A stretch of 64,000 nucleotides of DNA from Betaproteobacteria bacterium. Lineage in GTDB: Bacteria; Pseudomonadota; Gammaproteobacteria; Burkholderiales; Casimicrobiaceae. Numbering within the stretch: the stretch's first letter is position 1; each line of letters starts with the position of its first letter. Position numbers and translations under genes: made by a program. Under the pieces are notes generated by a model. It had not been told where the DNA came from. It did not search any database and saw only the letters and a program-made list of their open reading frames with translations. The stretch lies in assembly GCA_004293675.1 (NCBI GenBank), contig READ01000015.1, positions 124,001-188,000 of the forward strand. The letters are read 5' to 3'. Below, one piece after another: positions 53,312-63,100 of this stretch.

Positions 53312-54574
53312 ATGCTCAACGCTGTCCCCACGAAGTCACGCCAATGGGTAAAGCCCGCGATCATTGTTGTTGCGGTTGCTGTCGTGGCCGCGCTTTTGTG
53401 GACGTTCGTATTCGCGCGCGGACCGCGAGTTGAAGTGGTCACGCCGCAAGTCGGGCCGATCAAGCAAACGCTGGTGTTTTCTGCACGCGTGAGTTCGATC
53501 GCGCGGATCGATATGGCGAGCACCGTCACCGCGCGTGTCGAGCGCGTGATGGTGCGCGAAGGCGATCGTGTGAAAGCCGGTCAGCTTCTGATTCAGCTTG
53601 ATGACGATGAATACAGTGCGCAGCTCAGTCAGGCGAGCGCGTCGCTTGCGACATCGCAAGCACGGCTGCGTTCGCAAAACGAGGTCGCAGCGCCGGTGTC
53701 ATCACAAGCGCAGCAGCAAGCGCAAACTAATCTAGATTTCGCGCGACAAGAGCTATCACGCAATCGCGCGCTCATTGAAAAAGGCTTTATCAGCGAAGCG
53801 CGAATGAAAGAATTCGAGCGCGCAGTCGCCGTGGCGCAAAGCAGCTTCGAGCAATCGCGCAGCCAAGCAGCGAGCAATTCAAAATCCGGCGCGGAGACTC
53901 AGGCGGCATCGACGCGCATCAAGGAATCCGACGCAGCGCTCGCGCTCGCCCGCGCGCGGCTCGCGCAAACGCGCGTCGTTGCGTCGGCTGATGGGCGTGT
54001 GGTGTTTCGCGGTGTTGAAGTTGGCGATGTAGTGCAACCTGGCCGGAAGCTGTTAAGCGTTGCTGCGGATGGCGAGACGCGACTGATCGCACAAATTGAC
54101 GAAAAGAATTTGTCTCTCATGCGCGAAGGACTCAAGGCCGCTGCCTCAGCCGACGCGTTTCCCAACCAACCGTTTCCAGCAGAGCTCACCTATTTGTCGC
54201 CCGCTGTTGACGCGACACGCGGCACGGTCGAAGCGCGCTTGCGTATTCCCGCACCGCCCGCGTTTCTGCGCGACGATATGACCGTGTCAGTGGAAGTCAT
54301 CTCGTCGCAAAAAGATCGCGCGATGACATTGCCCGCGACGGCGCTCCGCGAAGCCGAAGGCAAAACTTTCGTGCTCACGTTGATCAACGGTAGCGCAAAG
54401 GCCACGCCCGTGCGCGTGGGCATTCGTTCGCCGCTACGTGTAGAAATTCTCGAAGGCCTCGCGGCCGATGCGAAAGTGATCCTTGACGCTGCGATCGTCG
54501 ATGGAAAGCGGGTACGCGAGCGCGCTGCGCCGCGCAAGGCGGGCGCGCTTGAATCGCCGATGCCGGGCAGTTGA
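53312..54574 (+). CDS. Periplasmic adaptor (HlyD/DevB family) of an ABC exporter
   Basis: 420 residues. One N-terminal membrane anchor (VKPAIIVVAVAVVAALLWTFVFA), a lipoyl-like half (MVREGDRVKAGQLLIQLDDDE), a coiled-coil hairpin (AQLSQASASLATSQARLRSQN...AASTRIKESDAALALARARLAQ), then beta-barrel parts. It bridges the inner-membrane ABC unit and an outer-membrane channel. Overlaps the permease start. The ATG at 53312 is chosen over the upstream TTG. Confidence 0.9.
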   Translation: MLNAVPTKSRQWVKPAIIVVAVAVVAALLWTFVFARGPRVEVVTPQVGPIKQTLVFSARVSSIARIDMASTVTARVERVMVREGDRVKAGQLLIQLDDDEYSAQLSQASASLATSQARLRSQNEVAAPVSSQAQQQAQTNLDFARQELSRNRALIEKGFISEARMKEFERAVAVAQSSFEQSRSQAASNSKSGAETQAASTRIKESDAALALARARLAQTRVVASADGRVVFRGVEVGDVVQPGRKLLSVAADGETRLIAQIDEKNLSLMREGLKAAASADAFPNQPFPAELTYLSPAVDATRGTVEARLRIPAPPAFLRDDMTVSVEVISSQKDRAMTLPATALREAEGKTFVLTLINGSAKATPVRVGIRSPLRVEILEGLAADAKVILDAAIVDGKRVRERAAPRKAGALESPMPGS

Positions 54575-55779
54575 TGAAGTTTGAGTTCACGCTGGCCTGG
54601 CGCTTTCTGCGCGAGGGTCGTTTTCAATCCGCGCTCATCATCATCGGTGTGGCGGTCGGCGTTGCCGTCGTGATCTATATCTCTGCGCTGATTTTGGGGC
54701 TACAGGCCAACACCATCAACCGCACACTGGGCGCACAAGCGCACATCGTGATCAAACCACTCGACGAGACGGTGCGCAATGTGCTGCCACCCGGCACAAC
54801 GCTTGCCACGATTCAACCAAAAGCGCAGCGATTGCGCTCGGTCGACAACTGGCAAGTGCTGATGCCCGCCTTGGCTGCCGATCCTGACGTTGTTGCGGTA
54901 TCGCCCATGGCCTCCGGCGCGGCGATTGCCATCCGCGGCGAGGCCAATCGCGCTATCGTGCTGTTCGGTGTAGAGCTGGATCGCTATGACCGCATTGTTG
55001 AATTATCGACCAAACTCACTCGCGGCAGTTTTCGTTTGAACGCGGGCGAGGTGATGATCGGCACCGAGCTGGCGAAAGATTTGGGCGTCGATGTGGGTGA
55101 TCGATTACGTGTATTGACCACCACCGCCAACGATCAATTTCAGATCAGCGGCATCGTTGATTTAGGCAGCCGAGATTTGAATCGTCGCGCACTGTATCTC
55201 CCGATGCGCACCGCGCAAAACCTGCTCGGCATTCCCGGCGGCGCAACCAATATCGATATCCGAGTTCGTGATATTTTCTCTGCGGACGGTGTGGCAAAAC
55301 GGCTGCAATCGGTGGGCTTGGTCAATGCTGAGAGCTGGATGCAAACCAACGGGCAATTGCTCAACGCATTGCAAGCGCAAGGCGTGAGTACCACCATAAT
55401 TCGCGTGTTTGTATCGATCGTTGTGATGCTCGGCATTGCCAGCGTACTTGTTGTGAGCGTCGTGCAAAAGCGAAAAGAGATCGGCATCCTGCGCGCCATC
55501 GGCGCATCGCGCGGACAAATGACCCGCGTGTTTTTGTTGCAAGGCGCGCTGGTTGGGTTTGTCGGCTCCACACTCGGCGGTATGCTCGCTGCGCTGCTCG
55601 TCGCGGCATTTTCCGCGCTCGTCACGAATTCAGCGGGGCAGCCGCTGTTTCAAATTGAGATTGAACCGTCGCTGCTAATTTCATCGTGCCTGATCGCGAC
55701 GGTGTGCGGCACGCTTGCCGCCGTCGCACCCGCGCTGCGCGCTTCGAAACTCGATCCCGCGCAGGCGATTCGTGTTTAA
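54574..55779 (+). CDS. ABC exporter permease (DevC/MacB-like)
   Basis: 401 residues: an N-terminal helix, a large periplasmic part (MacB-PCD type) and three C-terminal FtsX helices with KRKEIGILRAIGASRGQMTRVFLLQG. It makes a tripartite export pump with the adaptor and the ATPase that follows. The substrate is unknown; glycolipids, peptides or drugs are handled by relatives. Confidence 0.9.
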   Translation: MKFEFTLAWRFLREGRFQSALIIIGVAVGVAVVIYISALILGLQANTINRTLGAQAHIVIKPLDETVRNVLPPGTTLATIQPKAQRLRSVDNWQVLMPALAADPDVVAVSPMASGAAIAIRGEANRAIVLFGVELDRYDRIVELSTKLTRGSFRLNAGEVMIGTELAKDLGVDVGDRLRVLTTTANDQFQISGIVDLGSRDLNRRALYLPMRTAQNLLGIPGGATNIDIRVRDIFSADGVAKRLQSVGLVNAESWMQTNGQLLNALQAQGVSTTIIRVFVSIVVMLGIASVLVVSVVQKRKEIGILRAIGASRGQMTRVFLLQGALVGFVGSTLGGMLAALLVAAFSALVTNSAGQPLFQIEIEPSLLISSCLIATVCGTLAAVAPALRASKLDPAQAIRV

Positions 55780-55787
55780 GCGCCGAA

Positions 55788-55880
55788 TTTTCACTATAGA
55801 TTTCACTGATGAACACAGATTGAGTATGCGTATTACCAGTAAGAATCTGTGTTCATCGGTGTGCATCTGTGGCAAAAAAT
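55788..55880. repeat. CTGTGTTCATC-type repeat between permease and ATPase genes
   Basis: GATTTCACTGATGAACACAG and CTGTGTTCATCGGTGTGCAT form inverted arms around ~30 bp, then CTGTGGCAAAAAA. It is similar in wording to the 34.4-kb element but not the same. It interrupts an otherwise tight operon. Confidence 0.8.
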
Positions 55881-55917
55881 TCTCTCGAATATTTGACGCT
55901 TGCGATTGGGGTTTTCA

Positions 55918-56619
55918 ATGAGCGAGCTCCTGCGCCTCACGCAAATCCGAAAATCTTACGGAATCGGCACGCCTATTGAAACCGAGGTCTTACACGGCAT
56001 TGATCTGGTCATGCAGCAACAAGAATTCGCCGCGTTGATTGGCCCGTCCGGTTCGGGCAAAAGCACGCTCTTGAACATCATCGGCCTGCTCGAACCCGCG
56101 ACCCAAGGTGCGATTTCGATGCAAGGCAAAGCCATCAACTACACCGATGAAAAAACCTTAACGCAACAACGCGCGGCGAATTTGGGTTTCGTGTTCCAGT
56201 TTCATCACCTGCTGCCTGCGTTCAGCGCCATCGAAAACGTGATGATGCCGCGCTTGATTAACGGCATGTCGGTCACTGGCGCAGCACGCACGGAAGCCGA
56301 AGCGCTGCTCGATGCCGTCGGTTTGAAGAAAGCGATGAACAAAAAAACGTCCGAACTCTCCGGCGGTATGCAACAACGCGTCGCGATCGCTCGCGCGCTC
56401 TCGCTCAAACCCGCGCTCGTTCTTGCCGACGAACCCACCGGCAACCTTGATACGCAAACCTCCGACGAAATTTTCAAACTCCTGCGTCGATTCAACACTG
56501 AATTCAACACCGCGTTTTTAATCGTCACCCACGATCCACGACTCGCCGCCCGTTGCGACCGAATCGTGGAATTGGTAGATGGAAACATTGCAACGGATAG
56601 AGTCAACCCGGCACACTAA
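55918..56619 (+). CDS. ABC exporter ATP-binding protein (DevA/LolD-like)
   Basis: 233 residues. Walker [36 protein letters not shown], signature [15 protein letters not shown], Walker [13 protein letters not shown]. Third gene of the DevBCA-like set, 138 bp after the permease because of the repeat in between. ATG at 55918; the longer frame to 55900 is unlikely. Confidence 0.92.
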   Translation: MSELLRLTQIRKSYGIGTPIETEVLHGIDLVMQQQEFAALIGPSGSGKSTLLNIIGLLEPATQGAISMQGKAINYTDEKTLTQQRAANLGFVFQFHHLLPAFSAIENVMMPRLINGMSVTGAARTEAEALLDAVGLKKAMNKKTSELSGGMQQRVAIARALSLKPALVLADEPTGNLDTQTSDEIFKLLRRFNTEFNTAFLIVTHDPRLAARCDRIVELVDGNIATDRVNPAH

Positions 56620-56652
56620 CGACACTATCGCAGAGCGCCAATTGAAGGGTAC

Positions 56653-57456
56653 TCAGATCACCCGTTTCCGAATTTGCGTCACCATGGCTTCAATCAAAAT
56701 CACGACAATAAATATCGTGAACAACACAAGTGACACGCGATCCCATTGAATTAAATCAATCGCGGAATTGAGCACCATCCCGATGCCACCCGCACCGACG
56801 AGCCCGAGCACGGCGCTCTCTCGTACGTTGATGTCCCAACGAAACAGCGCGACCGACCAAAACGTGGGTAGCACCATCGGCCAATAGCCCATCACGATCT
56901 GCTGCATGCGAGTAGCGCCCGCGGCTTGCAGTGCTTCAATAGAGCCTTTGTTAGCCTCTTCGACGCCCTCTGAAAACATTTTTCCGATGAAACCGATCGA
57001 GTGAAACGCGATGGCTAGCGCCCCTGCAAGCGCGCCGGGCCCGAACATCGCCACAAAGAACAGCGCCCAAATCAGCGTGGAAATCGAGCGCGTTGCGACA
57101 AGGATGAAGCGAGCGATTGCGTTGATCCATGGAAACGGCGTGGCATTCCGGGCCGCCAAAAAACCCACCGGAATACCCATGATGAGCCCAAGAATTGTGG
57201 CCATCGCTGCGATGTGCATCGTCTCGATCAAGGCGGGCCAAACGGCCGGCCAAAAGTGCGACCAATCCATGGGCCACATGCGCTTGCCCATGTCGACGAC
57301 TTGCTCGGGCGCGTCGTACAAAAACTCGGGGATGATTTCGATTGTTTTGATCGCCCACGCAATCGCTGCAGCCATCACAAAAAACACGGCAAAGCGCGCC
57401 ATGCGCTGAGCGGGCGTAAAGCGAATCCAGCGCTGTAGTTCGGCGGTGGCGGTCAT
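56653..57456 (-). CDS. phnE: Phosphonate-type ABC transporter permease (PhnE2)
   Basis: 267 residues of six helices, with the permease loop EGVEEANKGSIEALQAAGATRMQQIVMGYWPMVLP and VRESAVLGLVGAGGIG. The second of two PhnE-like permeases. No C-P lyase or phosphonatase gene lies in the window, so the substrate may be phosphonate, phosphite or phosphate ester. Confidence 0.92.
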   Translation of the reverse strand: MTATAELQRWIRFTPAQRMARFAVFFVMAAAIAWAIKTIEIIPEFLYDAPEQVVDMGKRMWPMDWSHFWPAVWPALIETMHIAAMATILGLIMGIPVGFLAARNATPFPWINAIARFILVATRSISTLIWALFFVAMFGPGALAGALAIAFHSIGFIGKMFSEGVEEANKGSIEALQAAGATRMQQIVMGYWPMVLPTFWSVALFRWDINVRESAVLGLVGAGGIGMVLNSAIDLIQWDRVSLVLFTIFIVVILIEAMVTQIRKRVI

Positions 57457-57462
57457 AGTTGT

Positions 57463-57580
57463 CCCTCCCCCTTCAAGGGGGAGGATAGGAGGGGGATGGG
57501 GTTCGCTTCACTTGCGAAATGCTCTTGGGAAGCGACCGAACACCATCCCCACCCTAGCCCTCCCCTTGAAGGGGAGGGAG
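57463..57580. repeat. GC-rich palindromic hairpin between phnE genes
   Basis: CCCTCCCCCTTCAAGGGGGA...AGGAGGGGGATGGGGTTC faces CACCATCCCCACCCTAGCCC...CCTTGAAGGGGAGGG. Each arm has its own CTT(G/C)AAG palindrome, and the two arms pair with each other around ~45 bp. Confidence 0.9.
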
Positions 57581-57595
57581 CCGAAGGAGTGCGGT

Positions 57596-58381
57596 TCACC
57601 GAAACACCCGCTTCACATAGATCTGCAGCACTTCACCAATCATCACGAGGGCGATGATGCAGATGATGATGCCCGCGACAAACGAATAATCGAATCGCTG
57701 AAACGCAGAGAAAAGCGTGCCGCCAATGCCGCCTGCACCAACGACGCCCACCATCGTTGAGTTGCGCAAATTCGAGTCAGTTTCGTAAGCCACAAATCCA
57801 ATGAAGCGGTTCATCACTTGCGGAATCACGCCGAACGCAATCACATTCATGAACGACGCGCCGGTAGCTCGAACGGCTTCGATTTGTTTGAGCGAAATCT
57901 CTTCGATGGCCTCAGACAGCAGCTTTCCGACGAAGCCCACACTTGCAAACGTGAGGGCAATAATGCCCGCCGCCGCGCCAAAACCCACCGCCTTTACAGC
58001 GATGATGGCGATGATGACAGGATGAAACGAGCGGCAAAAAATAATGATCAAACGCGCGATCCAGGTCACCCAAGTGGGCATCAAATTGCGCGCCGCGAGC
58101 ACAGCGATCGGAACGGCCAACACCGTACCGAATAGCGAAGAGAGAAACGCAATTTGTAGAGACTCCAACAAACCCGGAAGGATGTCAGTTTCAGTAAAGC
58201 TGGGCGGGAAAAAACCGGCCAGAAAACGCGCGCCGTAACCGATGCCCTTTTCAACGCGTTCGAGCGACAAGCCCAGCGTTGCGGCCGCGTAGACAACGTA
58301 GACGAGCACGCCAATCATGGCGATACGCTTGCCCAGCGTCGGCGCGAAGAAGGTGTCGCGGGTGACCGACGCAGTATTCAT
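57596..58381 (-). CDS. phnE: Phosphonate-type ABC transporter permease (PhnE1)
   Basis: 261 residues of six helices. SEAIEEISLKQIEAVRATGASFMNVIAFGVIPQVM is the ATPase-contact loop; DSNLRNSTMVGVVGAGGIGGTL follows. Separated from both neighbours by GC-rich palindromic hairpins. Confidence 0.92.
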   Translation of the reverse strand: MNTASVTRDTFFAPTLGKRIAMIGVLVYVVYAAATLGLSLERVEKGIGYGARFLAGFFPPSFTETDILPGLLESLQIAFLSSLFGTVLAVPIAVLAARNLMPTWVTWIARLIIIFCRSFHPVIIAIIAVKAVGFGAAAGIIALTFASVGFVGKLLSEAIEEISLKQIEAVRATGASFMNVIAFGVIPQVMNRFIGFVAYETDSNLRNSTMVGVVGAGGIGGTLFSAFQRFDYSFVAGIIICIIALVMIGEVLQIYVKRVFR

Positions 58382-58399
58382 CGTTCCGCCCTGTGTGGT

Positions 58400-58519
58400 C
58401 CCTCCCCCTTCAAGGGGGAGGTTAGGAGGGGGATGGGGTTGAATTTCGGACTTCGCATCAACTGCTGTTTAACGCTCGAACCCCATCCCCACCCTAGCCC
58501 TCCCCTTGAAGGGGAGGGG
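58400..58519. repeat. GC-rich palindromic hairpin between phnC and phnE
   Basis: Nearly identical arms to 57463-57580 (CCCTCCCCCTTCAAGGGGGA...GGATGGGGTT and AACCCCATCCCCACCCTAGC...GGGGAGGG) but with a different ~40-bp centre. Two copies one gene apart suggest recent spread. Confidence 0.9.
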
Positions 58520-58529
58520 ATTAACGCGC

Positions 58530-59288
58530 TCACGTCGCCAACCACGACTCACCACCGTAAATCTTTTTCAGAATCTCGTCGTCCATGCCGCTCGGCGCGC
58601 CGTCGTAGACCACAAGCCCGCCGCTCATGCCGATGACCCGCTGCGCGTAGCGTTTCCCGAGATCGACCTGATGGATATTGATCATCACAGGAATATCGTT
58701 TTCCGCCGCTAAATCGCGCATCACTTCCATGATTTCAACGGAGGTTTTCGGATCAAGCGAAGATGTAGGCTCGTCGGCCAGCAGCAAGCCGGGAGATTGC
58801 ATCACGGCTCGCGCAATGCCGACGCGCTGGCGTTGTCCACCGGAGAGCTCATCAGCGCGGCGATTAGCGAAGTCCGCGAGGCCAACGCGCGTTAGCAACG
58901 CAAAGGCCTTTTGAATATCGGAATCCTTGAAATTGCGCCGCCACGCGTCCCACGCGCCCATGTAGCCGAGCCGACCGGAAAGCACGTTTTCCATCACCGT
59001 CAATCGCTCGACTAGGTTGTATTCCTGAAACACCATACCGATGCGACGACGGGCTTCACGGAGCGGTTGACCTGAGAGCTTGGCCAAATCTTGACCCTCA
59101 AAAATCATCTCGCCCGAAGTCGGATTGATGAGCCGATTGATACACCGAATCAGCGTTGATTTCCCGGTGCCCGACGGCCCAATGATCGCCGTGATACCGC
59201 GCCCTTCGATGTCGAGCGAAATGTCTTTGAGTACCGGTTTGCCAGGAACGTATTCTTTGACGAGATGCTTAATCGAGAGCGTGCTCAT
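58530..59288 (-). CDS. phnC: Phosphonate-type ABC transporter ATP-binding protein
   Basis: 252 residues. Walker [10 protein letters not shown], the PhnC-type [44 protein letters not shown], Walker [13 protein letters not shown]. 15 bp after phnD. Confidence 0.95.
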   Translation of the reverse strand: MSTLSIKHLVKEYVPGKPVLKDISLDIEGRGITAIIGPSGTGKSTLIRCINRLINPTSGEMIFEGQDLAKLSGQPLREARRRIGMVFQEYNLVERLTVMENVLSGRLGYMGAWDAWRRNFKDSDIQKAFALLTRVGLADFANRRADELSGGQRQRVGIARAVMQSPGLLLADEPTSSLDPKTSVEIMEVMRDLAAENDIPVMINIHQVDLGKRYAQRVIGMSGGLVVYDGAPSGMDDEILKKIYGGESWLAT

Positions 59289-59303
59289 GTCGGCGACTCA
59301 GCG

Positions 59304-60317
59304 CTATTTCTTTTTCGCAGCAGCCGCTGCGGCCTCCCGCTCGGATTCCTTTTGGTAGGCCGCTTTGCCAAACGATTCGCCACCCGCCGCTGCCACTGCG
59401 CGAACGGGCTCCCACGTCGTTTTGTAATTGATCGGGAAGAAGCGATCCGCGCCATCAAACGCTTTTTGCATTTCGGGCGTAAAGCGATAGTCGTAGAAAC
59501 ACGAAAGAATTTTGTCGGCGAGCTCAGGCGCTAAATCGTGAGCGTGCGCGAAGCTTGATGTGGGAAATTTTTTACTGCGATAGATCACGCGAAAATCGCT
59601 TTCTTTGATTTGACCGCGTTTGGCCATGCGCTCGAACACGTCAGAAGCAACGGGCGCAGCATCGTAGTCGCCTTTCATCACGCCAAGGATCGATGAATCG
59701 TGTTTGCCGGAATAGACAACCGTGTAATCCTTTTCGGGCGTCACGCCCTCGGTGGGGAACAGTGCGCGAGGTGCCATGTTGCCGCTGTTGGACGACGGCG
59801 ATGTATGCGCTACTTTTTTGCCCTTCAAATCGGTGAGCTTTTGAATGCCGCCGCTGGCTCGCGTCACCACGATGAGGTTGTAGCCCTGAAATTCTTTGGC
59901 GAAGCCCTTTACGGCAAATGGAATCGCACCGGCCACGTTGACCGCAAAGGCTGTCGGTCCCGTAGAAAAGCCCGCAACGTGCAAGCGCCCGGAGCGCATG
60001 GCTTCGATTTCGGCAGCATTGCTTTGCACCTGAAAAAAGACCACTTTTTTGGCGGTGCACGCCGACAGATGCGCAGTGAATGGGGCAAAGATTTTTTCGT
60101 ACACGGCCGGATCTTCGACGGGGGTGTAGGCCCAAACGAGCGTTGATGGGTTTTTCCAGCGCTTTTTGTCCTTGGGCAGATCGGCCACCAAGTCGCCGTT
60201 TTCATCGCAGTAGTTAGCATCAAGCTCGCCACGATTTTTACATGCGTCCTGCGCGAAGCTCGTGCTGGTCCAACTAGCGATGCAAAGCGATGCTGCTAGC
60301 AGAATAGATCGTTTCAT
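59304..60317 (-). CDS. phnD: Phosphate/phosphite/phosphonate-binding protein
   Basis: 337 residues from ATG 60317 with a signal peptide (SILLAASLCIASWTSTSFAQ). Body of the PhnD family: VWAYTPVEDPAVYEKIFAPFTAHL, LTDLKGKKVAHTSPSSNSGNMAPRALF, YDAAPVASDVFERM. Ends in an Ala/Lys-rich tail. The frame from 60365 has no added signal character and is rejected. First gene of phnDCEE. Confidence 0.93.
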   Translation of the reverse strand: MKRSILLAASLCIASWTSTSFAQDACKNRGELDANYCDENGDLVADLPKDKKRWKNPSTLVWAYTPVEDPAVYEKIFAPFTAHLSACTAKKVVFFQVQSNAAEIEAMRSGRLHVAGFSTGPTAFAVNVAGAIPFAVKGFAKEFQGYNLIVVTRASGGIQKLTDLKGKKVAHTSPSSNSGNMAPRALFPTEGVTPEKDYTVVYSGKHDSSILGVMKGDYDAAPVASDVFERMAKRGQIKESDFRVIYRSKKFPTSSFAHAHDLAPELADKILSCFYDYRFTPEMQKAFDGADRFFPINYKTTWEPVRAVAAAGGESFGKAAYQKESEREAAAAAAKKK

Positions 60318-60432
60318 AGATTGCCCCAGATTGACTTGTAGCGCCCAGTATAGGCGCTGTGCCAAGCCATTGGACTCGTAGAATCCCTACACTTTCAATT
60401 ACTGGCGCAGCCAGCGGCTGCGGATGTGTTTT

Positions 60433-61836
60433 ATGAGCGCAAATCTCTCTGTTGTCGTTTTGGCCGCTGGCAAAGGCACTCGCATGAAATCGCGGCTGCC
60501 CAAGGTGTTGCAGCCGCTAGCGGGTCGGCCACTGCTGTCGCATGTCTTGACCAGCGTCGCGGCGCTCAAACCAAGAGAAACTGTGGTGGTGATCGGCCAT
60601 GGCGCTGACGAGGTTCGTGCTGCGTTTTCTGGCACCTCGCCCCACACGGCGGGTTTGAGCTTTGCGCTGCAAATGCCGCAACACGGCACTGGGCACGCCA
60701 CGGCGGTCGGCCTTGAAAACGTCAATGATTCAGAGGTTTGCTTGATTGTGACGGGCGACGCGCCGTTGGTGAAATCGGCCACGCTGGCCAAGCTCGTGGC
60801 TTTGGTCAACGATAAGACGTTTGCGCTGTTGACCTGCAATGTCGCCGATCCGACGGGCTACGGCCGGATCGTGCGAAACGCGGCGGGTGAGGTCATCAAA
60901 ATTGTTGAGCACAAAGACGCACTTCAAGCCAACGATCAAGCAACGCTGGCCATCTGCGAAATGAACACCGCGATCATGGCCGCGCCCACGGCGTGGCTTC
61001 GCGGCGCGCTGTCCCGGCTAACGCCCAACAATGCGCAGGGCGAACTGCTTCTGACCGACGTAATCGCGATGGCCACCGTCGATGGGCTGCGGATTGCCAC
61101 CACACAGCCCACGGGCGAAACGGAGATTGCGGGCGTCAACGACAAAGTTCAACTGGCCGCGCTGGAATGCGCGTTTCAGCATGAGCAGGCCGTCGCGCTG
61201 ATGCTTGCCGGTGTGACTTTGGCCGATCCGCATCGAATCGATGTTCGCGGCGCCCTCACCTGCGGCAGCGATGTGTCGATCGATGTGAACTGCGTATTTG
61301 AAGGCACTGTAGCGCTAGGTGACAACGTTTCAATCGGTGCCAATTGCGTGATCAAAAACGCCACGATTGCGGCCAACGCCGTGATTCACCCGATGAGCCA
61401 CATTGAAGGCGCGAGCGTCGGTGAAGGCGCGTTAATCGGTCCTTTTGCGCGCTTGCGTCCTGGCGCGGTGCTCGGTGCCGATGTGCATATCGGCAACTTT
61501 GTTGAAGTCAAAAATTCAACCTTCGGCATTGGATCGAAAGCCAATCACTTGGCGTATTTGGGCGACGCAACATTGGGCGAGCGCGTCAACATCGGCGCGG
61601 GCGCGATCACCGCCAATTACGACGGCGCGAACAAACACAAAACCGTGATCGAGGACGACGTTCACATCGGATCAAATTGCGTGCTCGTCGCGCCAATCAC
61701 CATCGCAGCCGGCGGCACGGTGGGTGGCGGCAGTACCCTAACGAAAAACACCGAGCGCGGTGTGCTGACTGTTGCGCGTACTAAAGCCGCGTCAATTGCC
61801 AATTGGAAACGGCCGAAAAAAGCGCCGAAAGCGTGA
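60433..61836 (+). CDS. glmU: Bifunctional GlcNAc-1-P uridylyltransferase / GlcN-1-P acetyltransferase
   Basis: 467 residues; makes UDP-GlcNAc for cell wall and LPS. The N-terminal pyrophosphorylase motif LAAGKGTRMKSRLPKVLQ is at the start, then a left-handed beta-helix of hexapeptide repeats (from ~250; FVEVKNSTFGIGSKANHLAYLGDA; GAGAITANYDG). ATG 60433 gives the usual N-terminus; 60424 adds three residues. Confidence 0.97.
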   Translation: MSANLSVVVLAAGKGTRMKSRLPKVLQPLAGRPLLSHVLTSVAALKPRETVVVIGHGADEVRAAFSGTSPHTAGLSFALQMPQHGTGHATAVGLENVNDSEVCLIVTGDAPLVKSATLAKLVALVNDKTFALLTCNVADPTGYGRIVRNAAGEVIKIVEHKDALQANDQATLAICEMNTAIMAAPTAWLRGALSRLTPNNAQGELLLTDVIAMATVDGLRIATTQPTGETEIAGVNDKVQLAALECAFQHEQAVALMLAGVTLADPHRIDVRGALTCGSDVSIDVNCVFEGTVALGDNVSIGANCVIKNATIAANAVIHPMSHIEGASVGEGALIGPFARLRPGAVLGADVHIGNFVEVKNSTFGIGSKANHLAYLGDATLGERVNIGAGAITANYDGANKHKTVIEDDVHIGSNCVLVAPITIAAGGTVGGGSTLTKNTERGVLTVARTKAASIANWKRPKKAPKA

Positions 61837-61838
61837 AC

Positions 61839-61964
61839 GAAACAGCTTTAGCGCTGTACGCCAATGAAAATATGGGCTTTCAGCAATATTTTCTTTGCTT
61901 TGACAACAGCATATAACGACCGAAACACCTTGTTTCTTAAGGCATTGCGCAACATAGTTCCTAC
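61839..61964. repeat. AT-rich paired-palindrome element, copy 8
   Basis: Left end AAACAGCTTTAGCGCTGTACGCC...AAAATATGGGC and right end CTTGTTTCTTAAGGC...AACATAGTTCCTACG. It fills the whole gap between two convergent genes, and the lipoprotein stop (61961-61963) lies at its right edge. Confidence 0.75.
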
Positions 61965-63100
61965 GTAGGTTGTCTCGCGTTTGCTACCGCTCGCGCTAGA
62001 GCCTCGTATTTGCTGTCGTTCAGCACATATCGCGCTAGGCCAAACGCCCTCGAAACCGCCACCGCGCTCACTCGGCGCGGTTGCCCGGTGCGATCACGCT
62101 CTTGCCCGAAACCCGAGCGGGTATTTCCGGCGGTTTGAATAACGCCCGCAGAATTAGTGCGTGATTCGAGCCACGCCAGCGCGCGCTGGATCGGTGCTTC
62201 GATGGTGCGACGCGTTTCGCCGCTCGCCGCGTGATCGTAAAAGCGCAGCAAGTACACCAGCGCTTCGGCATGAAAGCTCACGTCAAATCCGCCGCGCTCT
62301 AAAAAATAACCCGAGGCGTGCTGCTTGCTAAGGCCCACACTCACCATGTCTTCGCCCGCTAGTGCCAGCGCTGGATCGCCCAGCACGCGGCCAGTAGCCG
62401 CAAGCGCGTAACCGGTCAAGGCATAGCGCGAGGTGTGAACATCGTGCCCGGCACGCGCTGAATCGATGTTGGCCTTGACCGCCAACCACTGCGCAGCGAT
62501 CCTGAGTTTGGGTTTCATGAAACCAATGCGCCCCGAAAAATCGCGGGCGTAACCCGTAGTTTCCAAGAGCCAAATTGAGTGCGCCGCGGCAGCTACAAAG
62601 TAGCTCGCGCTCAGGTAATTTTCTCTGCACGGAAAGCTGCCGTCGGCCGCTTGTTGCTGGAAGCCCCATTCGAGCGCGCGCAGACCAGCGTCAATCATGT
62701 CGACGCGATTGCGATTCACGCCCGCGCCGATCACTGTGTCGGCAAAACGTTGCTCTTCGATAAACCAATCGCCGCCTTTGCGAGACGCCGCCTCCCAACC
62801 TCGGTTCACGCCCATCGCGCCGCTTTTTTCAACCTGTTGCGCGAGTGCGTCGGCGTTTCGGTAGAACGTGTCGGTCAGCAGTGCGCTGCGCTCAAACGAA
62901 GCATCTTGGCCCGCACCTGCGGCACGCCACTCGCGCGACGGCGCAGCACTCGGCGCGCTCGGTGAACCAGGCTCTACAACAGCGGGTGGCGCGCTACCGC
63001 GGTAGTCGACGCCGCGCGGCGGTGGAACCGTGGCGCAGCCGACGAGCGCCAAGCTTAAGGCAAGCGGAATGACGCGGTGACCGCGAAATGCGAATTTCAT
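61961..63100 (-). CDS. Lipoprotein with an alpha/alpha-toroid-like domain
   Basis: 379 residues, lipobox LVGC (Cys22), then a Pro/Ala/Ser-rich linker (to ~60). The rest is helical with repeated patterns such as AGLRALEWGFQQQAADGSFPCRENYLSASYFVAAAAHSIWLLE, ALTGYALAATGRVLGDPALALAGEDM and EAPIQRALAWLESRTNSAGVI, as in polysaccharide lyase or glycosidase-like toroids. No catalytic residues can be assigned. Overlaps the next gene by 4 bases. Confidence 0.7.
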   Translation of the reverse strand: MKFAFRGHRVIPLALSLALVGCATVPPPRGVDYRGSAPPAVVEPGSPSAPSAAPSREWRAAGAGQDASFERSALLTDTFYRNADALAQQVEKSGAMGVNRGWEAASRKGGDWFIEEQRFADTVIGAGVNRNRVDMIDAGLRALEWGFQQQAADGSFPCRENYLSASYFVAAAAHSIWLLETTGYARDFSGRIGFMKPKLRIAAQWLAVKANIDSARAGHDVHTSRYALTGYALAATGRVLGDPALALAGEDMVSVGLSKQHASGYFLERGGFDVSFHAEALVYLLRFYDHAASGETRRTIEAPIQRALAWLESRTNSAGVIQTAGNTRSGFGQERDRTGQPRRVSAVAVSRAFGLARYVLNDSKYEALARAVANARQPT

